Positions 52,286 to 63,455 of a stretch of 64,000 bases of DNA are shown piece after piece (within the stretch, counting starts at the first letter, position 1; every line of letters begins with the position of its first letter). Both the position numbers and the translations under genes were made by a program. Source of the DNA: Epiperipatus broadwayi. Taxonomy: Eukaryota; Onychophora; Udeonychophora; Euonychophora; Peripatidae. A model generated the notes under the pieces. The model did no database searches. It saw only the letters and a list, made by a program, of their open reading frames with translations, and was not told the DNA's origin. The stretch lies in assembly GCA_028023455.1 (NCBI GenBank), contig JAQFVV010000353.1, positions 62,001-126,000 of the forward strand. Direction: 5' to 3'.

Positions 52286-53250
52286 TTGTCTACACTTGAA
52301 ATTATAATAAAAATAATACAGCTGTTGTTACTGACAGAGACACTAATATTTTATAGAGTATTAAGCAAATATATAATATATAAATGGACTATTGAAAAGG
52401 AACAGGACAAAAATATTAAATATTTAGATTTAATTATTACAAGAGATAACAGTATATTAAATTATAAATTAATAATTAAGTCACTATAAAAAAGAGATAT
52501 ATAAATTGTAAATCAAAAGTACCAATGATGCATAAGATGGCAAGTTTTAGATCTTTTTTGTTTTAGAATGAAAAATTATGTCATTACCAAAGTGATAAAC
52601 TGAAAAATATTGAGATATTTGCCAAGGAATTGCTTGATGTTGGTTATAAAATGGAACAAATAATCAATACTTTATGTCAATTTTAAAAAAAAAGTTATAA
52701 TGATTTAAAGGAAATGAAGATTAATAGTAAACAATGGATATTTATTCCATTTATTTCAAATCCACAAGTGAAATTTTTTAAGAATATATATAAGAATGTG
52801 TTTAATGTTTCATTCTACATTGCAAACAATATTAATAATGGGCACACATGCAGTTACAATAAATTAGTCAATAATTCTAAGGATGTCATACCTGAAGAAG
52901 CAGAAAAGTAATGTCATATATCAAATTTTTTGTGATTGTATGCTATCATATATAGGTGAATCTAGAATACCATACTGAGAAGAGATTGAGGGAGCATGAA
53001 TTGTTAAATAAGTGTGTAAAATAAAAATAATGGTGATTTAATGTCTTCTTCAGTTTTCTTTGATCATGAAAAAACATGTAAATATAAATTTAAATTTGAT
53101 TTTGAAAATGTAAAAATTCTTCATGAAGAGAGAAACCATAAAAAAAAAAAAAATTAAGGAGGCAATTTTTATAAATCCGAATAAAATGCATTTAATAAAT
53201 CGACAAGCTGCTAACATTAAAATACGAGATTCGTGGAATTTGAATTGATG
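52286..53250 (+). pseudogene. Penelope-like element, RT end plus GIY-YIG endonuclease (degenerate)
   Basis: The first frame (52286-52489) ends with WTIEKEQDKNIKYLDLIITRDNS, matching the F.(M/I)E.E....LPFLD...TR segment of PLE reverse transcriptases. Frame 52714-52911 gives SNPQVKFFKNIYKNVFNVSFYIANNINN, the RT-thumb to nuclease linker. The nuclease follows in broken frames: IYQIFCDCMLSYIGESRI (Y.I.C..C...YIGE, the GIY-YIG core), FDHEKTCKYKFKFDFENVKILHEERN and INPNKMHLINRQAANI. This order (RT, linker, C-terminal GIY-YIG) is the canonical PLE layout. Stops and frame changes make it dead, and it is 5'-truncated. It faces the other PLE at 54.9-57.2 kb. Confidence 0.8.
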
Positions 53251-53313
53251 ACGTTTGCTTCTGTTTTGTTTTTTTAATTTAATGGCAGTTGAGGCAGGTT
53301 TAAGAAATTAACT

Positions 53314-54130
53314 AAAAGTACTTCTATTACATTCAAAGATCAGCCTTTCAAGCTAATTGTGCATGCATCTTTTGAGAGTGTTAAATAATAAATGAATACT
53401 TCCCTTTACAATACAAGATATAGTATTTATGCAGGAATAAAAGGAATCCTCTTATTCCTATGACTCAAATTCATTTATATGAGCAAATCTGAAGTACTGT
53501 TGAGGAAAGTGTGAGAGTAGAATTCTCACTTTAAATTACTATTTACGATGTTTGAATGAATGATGTCGGTGAAATTGTCTAAAATTTACTAAACGTCACT
53601 CTAACTGAAACTTAATTATAAGTAAATAAGCATTTATTTTTATATGACGCTATGTGTACAATTGTATTACATTCAAAGATCAGCCTTTCAAGCTAATTGT
53701 GCATGCTTGAAAGGCTGATTTTTGAATGTAATACAATTGTACATATAGCGTCATATAAAAATAAATGCTTATTTACTTATAATTAAGTTTCAGTTAGAGT
53801 GACGTTTAGTACATTTTAGACAATTTCACCGACGTCATTCATTCAAACATCGTAAATAGTAATTTAAAGTGAGAATTCTACTCTCACACTTTCCTCAACA
53901 GTACTTCAGATTTGCTCATATAAATGAATTTGAGTCATAGGAATAAGATGATTTCTTTTATTCCTGCATAAATACTATATCTTGTAGTGTAGAGGGAAGT
54001 ATTCATTTATTATTTAACACTCTCAAAAGATGCATGCACAATTAGCTTGAAAGGCTGATCTTTGAATGTAATACAATTGTACACATAGCGTTATATAAAA
54101 ATAAATGCTTATTTACTTAAAAGTACTTCT
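53314..54130. repeat. ~339-bp repeat with strand switch forming a ~750-bp near-perfect palindrome
   Basis: A unit starting ATTACATTCAAAGATCAGCC and ending GTGTACAATTGT occupies 53326-53664. It starts again at 53665 for 41 bases, then the sequence flips at GCATGC (53701-53706) and runs back through a full reverse unit to 54072, followed by 46 bases of a further reverse unit. The arms match at well above 95% by eye. AAAAGTACTTCT is present directly at both outer ends (53314-53325 and 54119-54130), possibly a target duplication. Confidence 0.85.
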
Positions 54131-54195
54131 GTGGATTTAAGGATTGTTTATAATAGTTTGTTACCATTAAAATAATTATTTTTATTATAATTACA

Positions 54196-54229
54196 ATATA
54201 TATATATATGTGTGTGTGTGTGCACGCGT
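54196..54229. repeat. (TA)n(TG)n microsatellite
   Basis: TATATATATA followed by TGTGTGTG. Confidence 0.9.
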
Positions 54230-54233
54230 ATTG

Positions 54234-54482
54234 AATATCTTTAGAAAAAGTTAACTTTATTTTAATATTCTAAATACATTCAACTATTAGTAATAGCATA
54301 TCAAACAGGTTAGTATATGCACAACATTTTGAAAGGTATTAGTATTTCCTCTTCTTCAGGTGTTGCTAGCCTGACTAATGACAATACTAGCATGGGAGTC
54401 AAACCTGGGTCCTTAGATTCTTGAGTTTTTAAATTTTAAAATAACACTATAACCAATTGAGCCATCCTGCCAAAGGCAATAC
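54234..54482 (-). repeat. tRNA-derived SINE family S1, copy 1
   Basis: On the minus strand the head is GGCAGGATGGCTCAATTGG (A box TGGCTCAATTGG) and CCAGGTTTGACTCCC (B box). The body has GTCAGGCTAGCAACACCTGAAG, and the 3' end reads ACTAACCTG...GCTATTACTAATAG...CTAAAGATATTCAATA. The same 3' end recurs twice near 58 kb, which defines a family about 250 bases long. Confidence 0.75.
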
Positions 54483-54869
54483 TCTGTAATAATTTCATAT
54501 ATTTATCTATGAGGTTCCTCCTGATTTCTCCACTTTTTCCTAAGAGCAAAGTTGATTAGTAGTTTCCATACATTATGTATAGTCATAAATGAAAAGAATG
54601 TATATATATACTTCAACAAAAATCAATAAATTAAAAACTAACTGTAATAAATTACAGTTGCTGAAGCTTTAAACATAAAATTACAAATATAAAGCTGAGC
54701 ACTTTCGGAGGACTTAAGCCTCCATAATCATAGACTAATACAAAATATAAACACTTATTCAAAAGCAAAATGTGTACCTCAAATAAAATGTAAACTAAAT
54801 ATAAATAAATAAATAAAATAACATAAAAAATAAAGTACAATAAAAATAAATATTATAATGTCCATATTT

Positions 54870-55625
54870 TTGAAATATTAAAACAAGAATCCTTTCTATT
54901 TATAGCATGGGGTTTTAAGCTATAAAACAAGCTTCTTTAATCTTATGCTTTACGTCATTCTTCTCCATACACACTAATTTTGCCTCCACTAGTTGACATA
55001 GATGTTCAGCCTTATTTTCATGTCACACAAACACTGAATTACCCAAAGATTTAGTTTTAGTACAATGATATAAATATTTATGATGTGAAACTCTATTTAA
55101 AATATTGATTTTAGTTTCACCATAATAAATAGAATGACAATCTTTATGAGGACAAAAAACACTATAAACCACATGCTGTGTTAAATTAGATTCAATTTTA
55201 AAATTTGAATTGTTAATCAATCTATTCATATTTGGAGGTGAATGAATAATTACTTGAAAATCTGGAGATAACTTATTAATTAACTGTTTTGCAATTGAAT
55301 GAATATGTGGCAAAACTATACGAGGTTTTTCTGTCTTGTCAGGGTTAAACCGCAAATTATGTAAAAATTTTACAACTCTGTTATTGATAATTGAACATTT
55401 ATGCCCAAGTTTTACTAAGTCCTCAATAAAACATATAAGGTTTTCTTTCATATGTGCTTCAAATTTACAAAGATGGTGGTTTCTATATAAAAATAAATTC
55501 AAAGATGCCAACTTGTGCACTTGAAGAGAGTATGAATGCGAATGAATTAAACCCCTAACTTCCATAGGTTTCACAAACATATGGTAGTCCAAATGATCTT
55601 CTGTTCTATGCACAATAATATCCAA
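54870..55625 (-). pseudogene. PLE RT thumb, linker and C-terminal GIY-YIG endonuclease
   Basis: Frame 55625-55023 (200 residues) starts with VHRTEDHLDYHMFVKPM (the D...TS.YRKPT equivalent) and HSHSYSLQVHKLASLN. It continues through IEDLVKLGHKCSIINNRVV and PHIHSIAKQLINKL into the nuclease at residue ~160: VVYSVFCPHKDCHSIYYGET with a downstream RVSHHKYLYHC. The YYGET stretch takes the place of the YIGET catalytic strand. The frame stops at 55023, but the domain continues after the stop with HENKAEHLCQ, LVEAKLVC, KHKIKEACFIA and NRKDSCFNI-like blocks to about 54870. The nuclease differs strongly from the one at 56.7-57.0 kb. Confidence 0.8.
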
Positions 55626-55637
55626 CTATTTCATTTC

Positions 55638-56051
55638 TTATAATGCATCTTCCCAATTTGTTGTAAGATTTAAACTGGTAGCCTCATGAATACTACTTTG
55701 AAACTCCAAAATGATATTTTCAGGAGCCACAATAAATATATCATCTACATATCTAGTGTAGATAATATCTGGTACAGAGTTAATAAATGTAGGAATAATA
55801 CTACACTCAAAATGGTCTAAAACTATACTCAAGATAATTCCACTAAGAGGAAGGCCCATAGGCCAACCATTCAACATTTGAAAACAATAATCTTTAAATG
55901 TAGCCACTAAATTTTCATCCAGCCAAGTCAAAAATCCAACAATAAAATCAACTTTATGAGATGGAAAGACTTTGTCACATAAAGATAACTTGACTATATT
56001 TATTGACTGCTTATGATCAATGGACCCATACAATTCCATAACATTCAGCAC
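55638..56051 (-). pseudogene. PLE reverse transcriptase core
   Basis: The 137-residue frame begins MLNVMELYGSIDHKQSI and includes FQMLNGWPMGLPLSGIILSI, equivalent to the Q..G..MGSP.S RT motif (S replaced by L). It also has the catalytic TRYVDDIFIV (YVDD, typical of PLEs), ending LTTNWEDAL. The catalytic aspartates are present. The frame is cut by stops on both sides, and the remaining RT (about 56300-56051) is shifted. Confidence 0.85.
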
Positions 56052-56307
56052 TGCAGATTTAAAATTAGAATTAATTTTAGCATTTTAATAACATCAATAA
56101 ATTTAAATGATGAATTGACTGTAAACAACCTAAAGCCTATAGCATCAATCAACCAACGATTAATCAAAACAGAAGTTTCAAAATAATGTACACTACCAAA
56201 ATCCATCATTAAACATAAAGGTATATCTTGTTTATGTAATTTAACATTTGCAAAAATTCTAGGAAGGGATGATGCAGATGGGTAAACTTTAAATCACTCT
56301 AATTTTG

Positions 56308-57000
56308 TTAATACTTTCTTTTTTTCTTTATGTAAAACATTAGCAATAAATTTCTCACGATTAAGATTACAATAAAATGTTCAATCTTTTTAAACTTTAA
56401 TTTATCAATTTTCATAAAAATTTTACCCACAAATTCCATCTCTTTCATCAAAACAAACCTGTTTTCCTTATCTTTTTTCATGCAAACAATATCATGCTCA
56501 CACATAAATTGTTTTGTGTGCAATATGTACTTATTCCAATTCAAATTATTATCAAGATTTCTATTATTAATAATCTTTACTCTATTACTAACATAAACAT
56601 CTCTAAGGGAATTATTTGATAATGAAGCTTCAACATCCGCAATCAGCTCAATCTTTCTCTTTGTCCAATGGCTTATGGGATTTTTTGCCATTGTCATATG
56701 AGCAGCTTTTGTAAATTTTCTTCTTTGTATCTTTTCTTCTCTATCCAATATTTTTGTATTTTCCCAATTGAACATATGTTCATTGGCACATCTTAGACAC
56801 ATCTGTTTTCTTTTTTTTAACCATCTGTTTGTGTTCTTGCAAGCACTTTTCAATGGGATAACTGTCTTCCACATTCACATGGTATTTTATAGATGCAGTT
56901 ATTCCTTTTCATCATTTCAAGTTTAGGCTTTGTAGATGTTAGAATTCCTTATAGAGTGGTATGGCTCTGGAAAGCTGTTCTGATGTTATACTGATTGCAG
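56308..57000 (-). pseudogene. PLE GIY-YIG C-terminus joined in frame to PLE RT N-terminal region
   Basis: Upstream of the 188-residue frame the minus strand reads NIRTAFQSHTTL, ILTSTKPKLEMMKRNN and CIYKIPCECGRQ, the usual thumb-linker-nuclease entry of a canonical PLE. A few bases are lost at the YIGET position. The frame itself (56874-56308) continues with EHMFNWENTKILDREEKIQ, then RRKFTKAAHM, the nuclease end. With no stop it runs on into HWTKRKIELIADVEASL and a DIVCMKKDKENRFVLMKE segment that resembles the KADKG..VV(I/M) entry of PLE reverse transcriptase. This gives a nuclease-then-RT order in one reading frame. It could be a junction between tandem PLE copies, an insertion of one PLE into another, or a permuted element. 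The thumb residues upstream favour a junction. Confidence 0.65.
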
Positions 57001-57288
57001 ATTTTTCATAGCACAACCTTTAGTAACTATTTATCTAAAACATTGCTAGATCTTTGAAATTTTATGATTCCTTTTGCTAAAAGAATTACATAATTTATTA
57101 TAAGAATTAGAAAACATAAGAATGTTTTCAGTCAAAAATCTATTATACCTTGCTTCAGATATTTTAGATATAAGTAAATCTCTGATTTTGGAAATAATAA
57201 AATATTAACAAAGATTATTTACATATTGTATAAAAGTTTTTGGAAATTCTTAAAAGACCAGATATATTAAATAAACATGAAGAAACGA

Positions 57289-57353
57289 TCACATTCTTGT
57301 AATATTTAATATTAAAATATTAAATAAAAAGACTTTATATTACAAGAATGTGA
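57289..57353. repeat. Perfect 17-bp inverted repeat
   Basis: TCACATTCTTGTAATAT (57289-57305) and its exact complement at 57337-57353, with a 31-base AT-rich loop. A broken outer pairing ATAAACAT/ATGTTTAT suggests a decayed fold-back element. Confidence 0.65.
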
Positions 57354-57982
57354 TGTTTATTAACTAATTTAGCCCAGAATTAGTTGGAGACAGTTTACAA
57401 GTTGTCTTTGCAACTTTTTTCTTTTGTGACTGATCAAATTTTTGATAATAAAATTGAAAAATCAATGCATGAAAAAATTATAAACTGCACAGATTTTCAT
57501 ATAATACTTTTAGAAAAATCTTCACAGTAATTCTGAAAAGAAGAAATTTAATTTCATTAAAATATCAGCAGCTCACTACTTGGAAGTTAATTCTTTTTGT
57601 GAGAAGTTCTTCTTCGCCAATGAGGATTCCTATGTTGATATTTCCCAAAGTCTTCTTAAATTTTATTTATATATATTTGATTACTTATGATTTTTTATTG
57701 CTTACAATCTTTTATTATAGCGTCTAATGCTAAAATAATTAATCTAAAGGTTTACTGCTCAGAAATTTATTAGAAGTTTGAGCTCCAGAAATGGTAGGCC
57801 TGCTGCTTGATCCATGGATCTTAAAAATCCAAAGTCTGGCATTCCATTCCTATACAAACTAGGCAAGGCAGTAAGTACTTGATGTTTAAGCTCCACAACA
57901 AAATAGCAATATGTTTCTCTGATGATCTGTGATCATAGCATTTTACAGGTAATATGTTGTCACTTCTGTCATCTAATATTAA

Positions 57983-58168
57983 ATATTGAATGTCTTTAGA
58001 AAAATTCAAAATTTATTTAAATACATACGATTATTAGTAATCACATGCAGGTTAGTTTTTTAGGTGTTGCTGTTCTGATCACTAACCATAATAGCATGAC
58101 GATTGATCCTGTGCCTTTAATTAATGAATATTGAATTTAAGGTTACACTCAACCAACTCTATTACTGT
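57983..58168 (-). repeat. tRNA-derived SINE family S1, copy 2
   Basis: Minus strand: GTTGGTTGAGTGTAACC head, degenerate B box (AGGATCAATCG), GTTAGTGATCAGAACAGCAA body, and ACTAACCTG...GATTACTAATA...CTAAAGACATTCAATA end. Matches copy 1 from end to end. Confidence 0.7.
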
Positions 58169-58375
58169 ATATTTAATATTCATGATCTAAAGGTCCAGGT
58201 TCGATTCCATACCCATACTGCCACTGGTCAAGGCAGTAAAAAGAGAGAATAATACTATTCAAAACATTGTGTTATATACTAACCTGTGTGCTATTACTAA
58301 AAGCTAAATGTACTTGAAAAGTTTAAATAAAGTCTGAATTTTGCTAAAGACATATCCAAGATATAATTACTACTA
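58169..58375 (+). repeat. tRNA-derived SINE family S1, copy 3 (head-to-head with copy 2)
   Basis: Plus strand: GGTCCAGGTTCGATTCC (intact B box), body with ATACTGCCACTGGTCAAGGCAG, and 3' end ACTAACCTG.GTGCTATTACTAAAAG...GCTAAAGACAT. The A-box end is missing where it meets copy 2. Confidence 0.7.
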
Positions 58376-58499
58376 AAATAGCGATATAGTTAGTACAGTT
58401 ATTTACGAATGTATATATGATTGTGAATTTATATAAATATGATACATAGAAAGAAAAGTTGAGAGAAGGGTGTGTGGCTGCCCTTTTCTCATAAAATTT

Positions 58500-58675
58500 T
58501 GTTGTGTGTTTAGGTTTGATGTCATTTTAGACGGCTATCCTTGACATCTGATTGGCTGTCAGTTATGTATTGTAACGAGCGCCAAGAGATTTGCAGTATC
58601 TCGATTTATTTCAGTTTTCAACTATTGGCGCTTCGCAAATTAAAATATTATATAAATATATAATGCACATTCTCT
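58500..58675 (+). promoter_or_regulatory. Promoter-like CpG-containing patch with paired E2F-like sites
   Basis: Contains ATTGGCT (reverse CCAAT, 58551-58557), then inverted sites AGCGCCAA (58578-58585) and TTGGCGCT (58625-58632) that fit the E2F-type TTGGCGC core, then TATAAATATA (58651-58660). G+C and CpG content are raised over the flanks. No ORF follows within the next kilobases, so an upstream exon or noncoding transcript would be needed. The paired sites could alternatively be arms of an unrecognised element. Confidence 0.35.
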
Positions 58676-59554
58676 GCACAAAGTATTTTGTTTTAATGTG
58701 GTTTATGAAAAATTGTTTTTACTTTATCTGATTATAATTTTTTAAAAGCATTAATTTTAACTTATATTATTTGATTTCCCCCTTCATCATCAAATGCAGT
58801 TAACATTTTTATTTGCGATTTTTATTTCTTTTTATTATTATTTCCAATTCTTAAAAGAATATGTGATTATTGAATATTCAGGGGATTCGCTCTGGTTTTC
58901 ATTTAATAAATTTAAATTTTGTAATGAAATGCGTGAAATATCTCTGTTTTGTTCAATTGATAGTTTTTAAATCATCATTTTCACAATTCATATTACAAAA
59001 AAACCGATAAGTTTAATGTTTTCTCCTTCCCCAGATTTTATTATCGAATTTAAAATTGAAGTTGTATTATTAAAAGTATTTTTCTAAAATAGATTTTTCT
59101 CAACAACAAAAAAAAAATGATTAAAACTGTCAGTCAATTTTTATTACATCTGGTTCTCCCGTAATAAAATACGAATGATCAGTGAGAGCTTATTCTCACA
59201 ATGAAACAATTTCAAATATGTTATATCAATTCATATTTAAACAATAATGAGTTTAATTTAATAGCTTGTAAGAAATAATATCAATGGTTTAAACAAATTG
59301 AGGCAAAAATAATAAAATTGATAATGTATTGAATAAGTTATAAAAACCAGTGTAATTAATATATATGTGTGTGTAAACTCGAAGTAAAAAGAAATTCATT
59401 GAAGTCATTATAAAAACTAATTTTTACATTCTTGTCTGGTATAATAAGCCATTCTTAATGTCATATCATATTACACTGTTAATGGGAATTACATTTATAT
59501 AAGTATGGGAAGGTCTCTGTTCAAAAGCACATTTACAAACAATTTAAATATATC

Positions 59555-59841
59555 AAACATCACATGATCACCATCTCTATACTAGCACATAATTTGTTGT
59601 AAACAAAGGCAAAAACTCCCCATACAGTAGTGCCACCCTGTGCCAAACAGAGTAATCAATGGATGCCAGAAGGCTTGTGCATAAAATCCCTATCTAGTGC
59701 CACAAGCCAGAAACTATTCTGGGGATATTGGATGAGTAGGCACTAGATAGGGATTTTATGCACAAGCCTTCTGGCATCCATTGATTACTCTGTTTGGCAC
59801 AAGGTGGCACTACTGTATGGGGAGTTTTTGCCTTTGTTTAA
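59555..59841. mobile_element. Palindromic MITE family P1, copy 4 (cleanest)
   Basis: Nearly perfect palindrome 59600-59840: TAAACAAAGGCAAAAACTCCCC at the left pairs with GGGGAGTTTTTGCCTTTGTTTA. The inner arms CATAAAATCCCTATCTAGTGCC and GGCACTAGATAGGGATTTTATG surround a ~37-base loop. The outside flank AAACATCACATGATCACCAT (59555-59574) is shared with copy 3. No transposase, so it is non-autonomous. Confidence 0.85.
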
Positions 59842-59934
59842 TTTAAATATATATTGTTCTGGGTGCATTTGTAAGATGATCCGGAGTAGTTTATTTGCTA
59901 GGTTTAACTGGGTTTAAACCTTATTTATCATAAT

Positions 59935-60240
59935 TTTATATTATAAATGTTACATGAATGGACTGGCCTTTCGAGCAGAGGGGAGAATACCATTGATAGC
60001 AGAGCTATCAACAATACCCATGATCAGAGTAAGCTATGCGATGCATAACACAAACACATTTCCAGACAGTGGCCCACCTCAACTGCTAGATTTAAACCCC
60101 TACTGTCCAAGTACTTTATTTGTTTTGAGATAAACCTCATGTGCCAGCTAGTTATGAGAATTAACATGTTTGGACAGTAGGCCCATAATCCAGTGCTCGA
60201 AGTATCCCATGACTAGCTCAATCAAAAGTAATACAATAAT
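59935..60240. repeat. GC-raised block, possible interspersed repeat
   Basis: Composition rises above the flanks. Contains inverted TACTGTCCAA (60104-60113) and TTGGACAGTA (60170-60179), and a B-box-like GGGGTTTAAATC on the minus strand. Family not recognised. Confidence 0.3.
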
Positions 60241-60499
60241 AAATTGTTGCTTCAATTAGTGATAAAAGAATTGACCGACAAGCATTAAGTTTAAAGATAA
60301 TTTATTTAACTTGACATTTATTATTCTATTTTAGTTACTTATATGAAACTTAATTAAATGAAATAATAACCTTTCATAACTTCAGGCTCACACATATACA
60401 ATAGCAATGTAATATAATAAAGAATATTAAATAATACAATGCATTTTAAAATATATGAAATCAATATAAAATATCCTAAAGCATTAACATACACGACAT

Positions 60500-62215
60500 T
60501 TCAAAACACAGACATTGTTCATTTATTAACTGACTCTGGGAGGCTTTAAAGATTGCAATGGCTATTTTAATATCAGAAATGGAAATAATAAAAGTTGCTC
60601 ATTACCTATACGATTTGAACATTGACTTCTTGCTAGTTGTTGCCTCACCTGAATTTGAGGTTTTCTGGAGGTTTTATGCTTATTATTCCATAGCATTATT
60701 CTTTGAGACAGTTAACACTCCTGACAATTTTTCAAGTTGTTAAGCAGGCATTACTTTTATCGGGAAAATTGCTGTTTCATCGGACTCAGGCTGGAGAAAA
60801 GTCATATGATTCCAGTGGCTGTTAGCACTGCATGGCCTTTATTAAAAAATGCATGAGAGGACTGACTGAAAACTGATTGAATGAATGCAACTGATTGCGA
60901 ACTCAACTCTGAACTGAACTCACTGATAGATTGAACTCAACTGAACTGCCTGATGAAAATATGGTCTATTTATATGATGACCTGTTGTCATTTTGGTGTC
61001 AGCCAGCTATATCTGTTGTTGAAATTCCTCCACTGTTTTTGAATACATTCCTTTGCTAAGTTTTTCTTTGAGATCTTTTAATTAGTAGCCATTGCAAATT
61101 TGTTGTTTTGTGGAATTTGTTTAACTGCAAATTCTGTTTTTATATCACTTACAAGCGCATACAATATTTAATAATCTTCGAAAGGCATTCCAATTACATG
61201 CTTTCATTGGTTTTTCTTTTTAATATTTTTAACACGTACACATTTATCATTCGTTATTTATGCAGATGTATATTTTAAAATCAATTTGTTATTTACTTTT
61301 TAAAATTACTTTCCTTTTTTTTTCTTTCTTTAATAATTTAAACGAAAAGAGAGATATTTTTAATTTTAAGCTTTTAGTTTTTTTCCCCCTTCCAATTAAT
61401 TAAATGCAACTTTTACTGACTATTTTCTTTTATCGAGCTGTATTTTATTTAAACTACTAAAAACTCTTTAGATTTTTATAAACAACAATCTCTCAAACTG
61501 AAACCTTTGCATTATTTATAGTAATTTTATTTTAATAATTTTTAGACAAAAATTTCATGTGGATCACTTTTCCATAAGCGGTACAATATATAATTATTGT
61601 TAAATTGACCTTTTATGCTATTATATTAACATTATTTTTACTCATTATCATTATTTTCGAGCATTATCAGTCAACTAAAGAATGAGATTCAATCTGAGAT
61701 TAATCTCATTTTTCTAATTCATTATTTTTTCTGCATATTACTTCAGTATATTTCCTATTTTACCTGAACAACTCATATTTGGAACCCAGTAGTTGCACAT
61801 CTACAGTTATCTCTTCAAATGACATGATCAGCTCATCTCCATTTCAGACCATTATTTTTTTAATGATGACAGTAATTCCTGTTTATCTAAAATTTAGATA
61901 ATTTGTATTTTATATTTAAAGCTACAGGTTAAATCTTATCACCATAAATCTCCAGAGACACTAAGCATGTCTTCATATTAACAAATTTCTCATTAACAAC
62001 AAAGATGTAAAGTACTAAAATTATCATAATTCAAGTATAGCAATTTTATATCATACCAGTTTTGTAATTATATTAATAGAAAAAAAGGGATTGTAGTAAA
62101 GCATGTTTTTTAAACATCTGTTACAATGTATCAGTAAGTAAAATTTATTTTACAATAAACAAAGTTGTTCTGCTTTTATAAATAAAATTCTATTAAACAT
62201 AATAATAAAACTTCC
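60500..62215. other. No recognised gene; imperfect CTGAACT-type repeats at 60860-60950
   Basis: A 61-residue frame at 60558-60743 shows no motif. Around 60860-60950 there are repeated AACTGA/CTGAACTCA units. Otherwise AT-rich. Confidence 0.4.
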
Positions 62216-62223
62216 AGCAAACT

Positions 62224-62360
62224 TAATTTGTGCTACTTTGTAATTTACCTTTAACTAAATATACTTTTTATGGGTTGACAATCTACAGTATAGCTACAAT
62301 TGTGGTGCCTGACATTGAAAATGATTAGCTAAAACTAAATTACAAAGTGGTACAAATTTC
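62224..62360. repeat. Fold-back element
   Basis: TAATTTGTGCTACTTTGTAATTTA-type left arm (62224-62247) pairs with TAAATTACAAAGTGGTACAAATT-type right arm (62336-62358) with few mismatches, around a ~88-base centre. Confidence 0.6.
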
Positions 62361-63455
62361 AGCTAGATAGGTTTTTTTTTTAATCCTGTGTAAGGGCGGT
62401 TTATTTATATTATAAAAAGAAGCATTATTCATTTTCGAAATCTAAAGTTGAATATTTTCTAAAAAGGAAATAAAACTTAAAAAATAACAGTTTTTTTGTA
62501 TAAGTAAAAAAGTACATCCAGAATCATTACAAAAACATGTCACAATGGTTAATAAAAACTTTTAATTCAAAATATACTTTCTACCTAATTCATAACATAT
62601 TTAAAAAATTGTCAGTAGTTATCCATGCTTTATTGTAAATATATAATTAACTATGTACTTTTTTCAAACAGCAGTTAGCCAACTTTTGAATCCAAGTAGA
62701 CACATTGTTTAATTCATATTAGGCTTTGATATCAGGCTTAATAAATACAATTCATTACTCATTTTGGGTTTGTTTTCAAGATGCTTTTTATTAAGTTCAA
62801 ATCTGCAAACATATTTTATTGTTTGTATTTTCATATAATTTGTTTAAATAGTTGATAAAGAGCTATAAGCAATTCTACATTTTTTTTCACAGGAATTTTT
62901 GATTAATTTTTAAAGATGTCAGCTACTTATGAGCTATATTTACATTATCTAAACAGCAACAGATAATCAAGTGAGAAAACAAATTAAGAAGTATACTTTT
63001 TGGAAATAAGCTAATTTTGTGTTAAATGTGAGTTGATATTTTAATTGTGTGAAACTAACATTTTTAAAGTAACTCATTTTTCATATAAAATAATTTTGTG
63101 CTAAACATTTTGTATTGCATTTTATCAACTAATAAGATTCTGATGCTAAAAATAAGTTTTTAAAATACAAAGCTCTTTGTATTGTTGTTCATTAATGCAA
63201 TGGTTGCTAATCATGGTTAAAAATGTATCAGTTTCACGCCGCTTCTGACCATTCAAATTCCATCACTTTTAATGGTACGGTTAAGATTTTACTAGCATTT
63301 GAAAAATTAGAAAAAAGTTCCGTAAGATGCTGCCCTCTCTTGAATTATTTTACAAATAAAAAATCAATAAAATGGTCTCAAAACTTTAACAAAAAATGTA
63401 GGTGTGCTCTTCTTGAATCTTATTGGCTGTTACATTTCGACACAAAGAAAATAAA
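62361..63455. other. No recognised gene
   Basis: AT-rich. An 80-residue frame at 63223-63465 (MYQFHAASDHSNSITFNGT...) has somewhat higher CpG and four cysteines but no family motif, so it is not called as a gene. Confidence 0.4.

Larger units (their letters stand above)
54870..57200 (-). mobile_element. Chimeric Penelope-like element cluster
   Basis: Minus-strand sequence reading from 57200 to 54870 contains four parts in order. The first is a putative PLE N-terminal piece (about 57190-57075). The second is the C-terminal thumb, linker and GIY-YIG nuclease of one PLE type (about 56990-56690). The third is the N-terminal RT region of a second PLE type, continuous in frame with that nuclease (56690-56308). 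The fourth is its RT core (56051-55638) and its own, clearly different, GIY-YIG nuclease (55220-54870). It is broken by frameshifts and stops throughout. Confidence 0.8.

Noticed and set aside
56308-56874. N-terminal-endonuclease (permuted) PLE as the firm call
   Set aside because: Thumb and linker residues of a canonical PLE lie directly upstream of the first nuclease, so a junction between two elements is the more economical reading.
57983-58375. Twin-primed SINE insertion
   Set aside because: Both oppositely oriented parts carry a 3' end; twin priming would give only one.
60558-60743. 61-residue frame, possibly an exon
   Set aside because: No recognisable family and no convincing splice signals; length is expected by chance.
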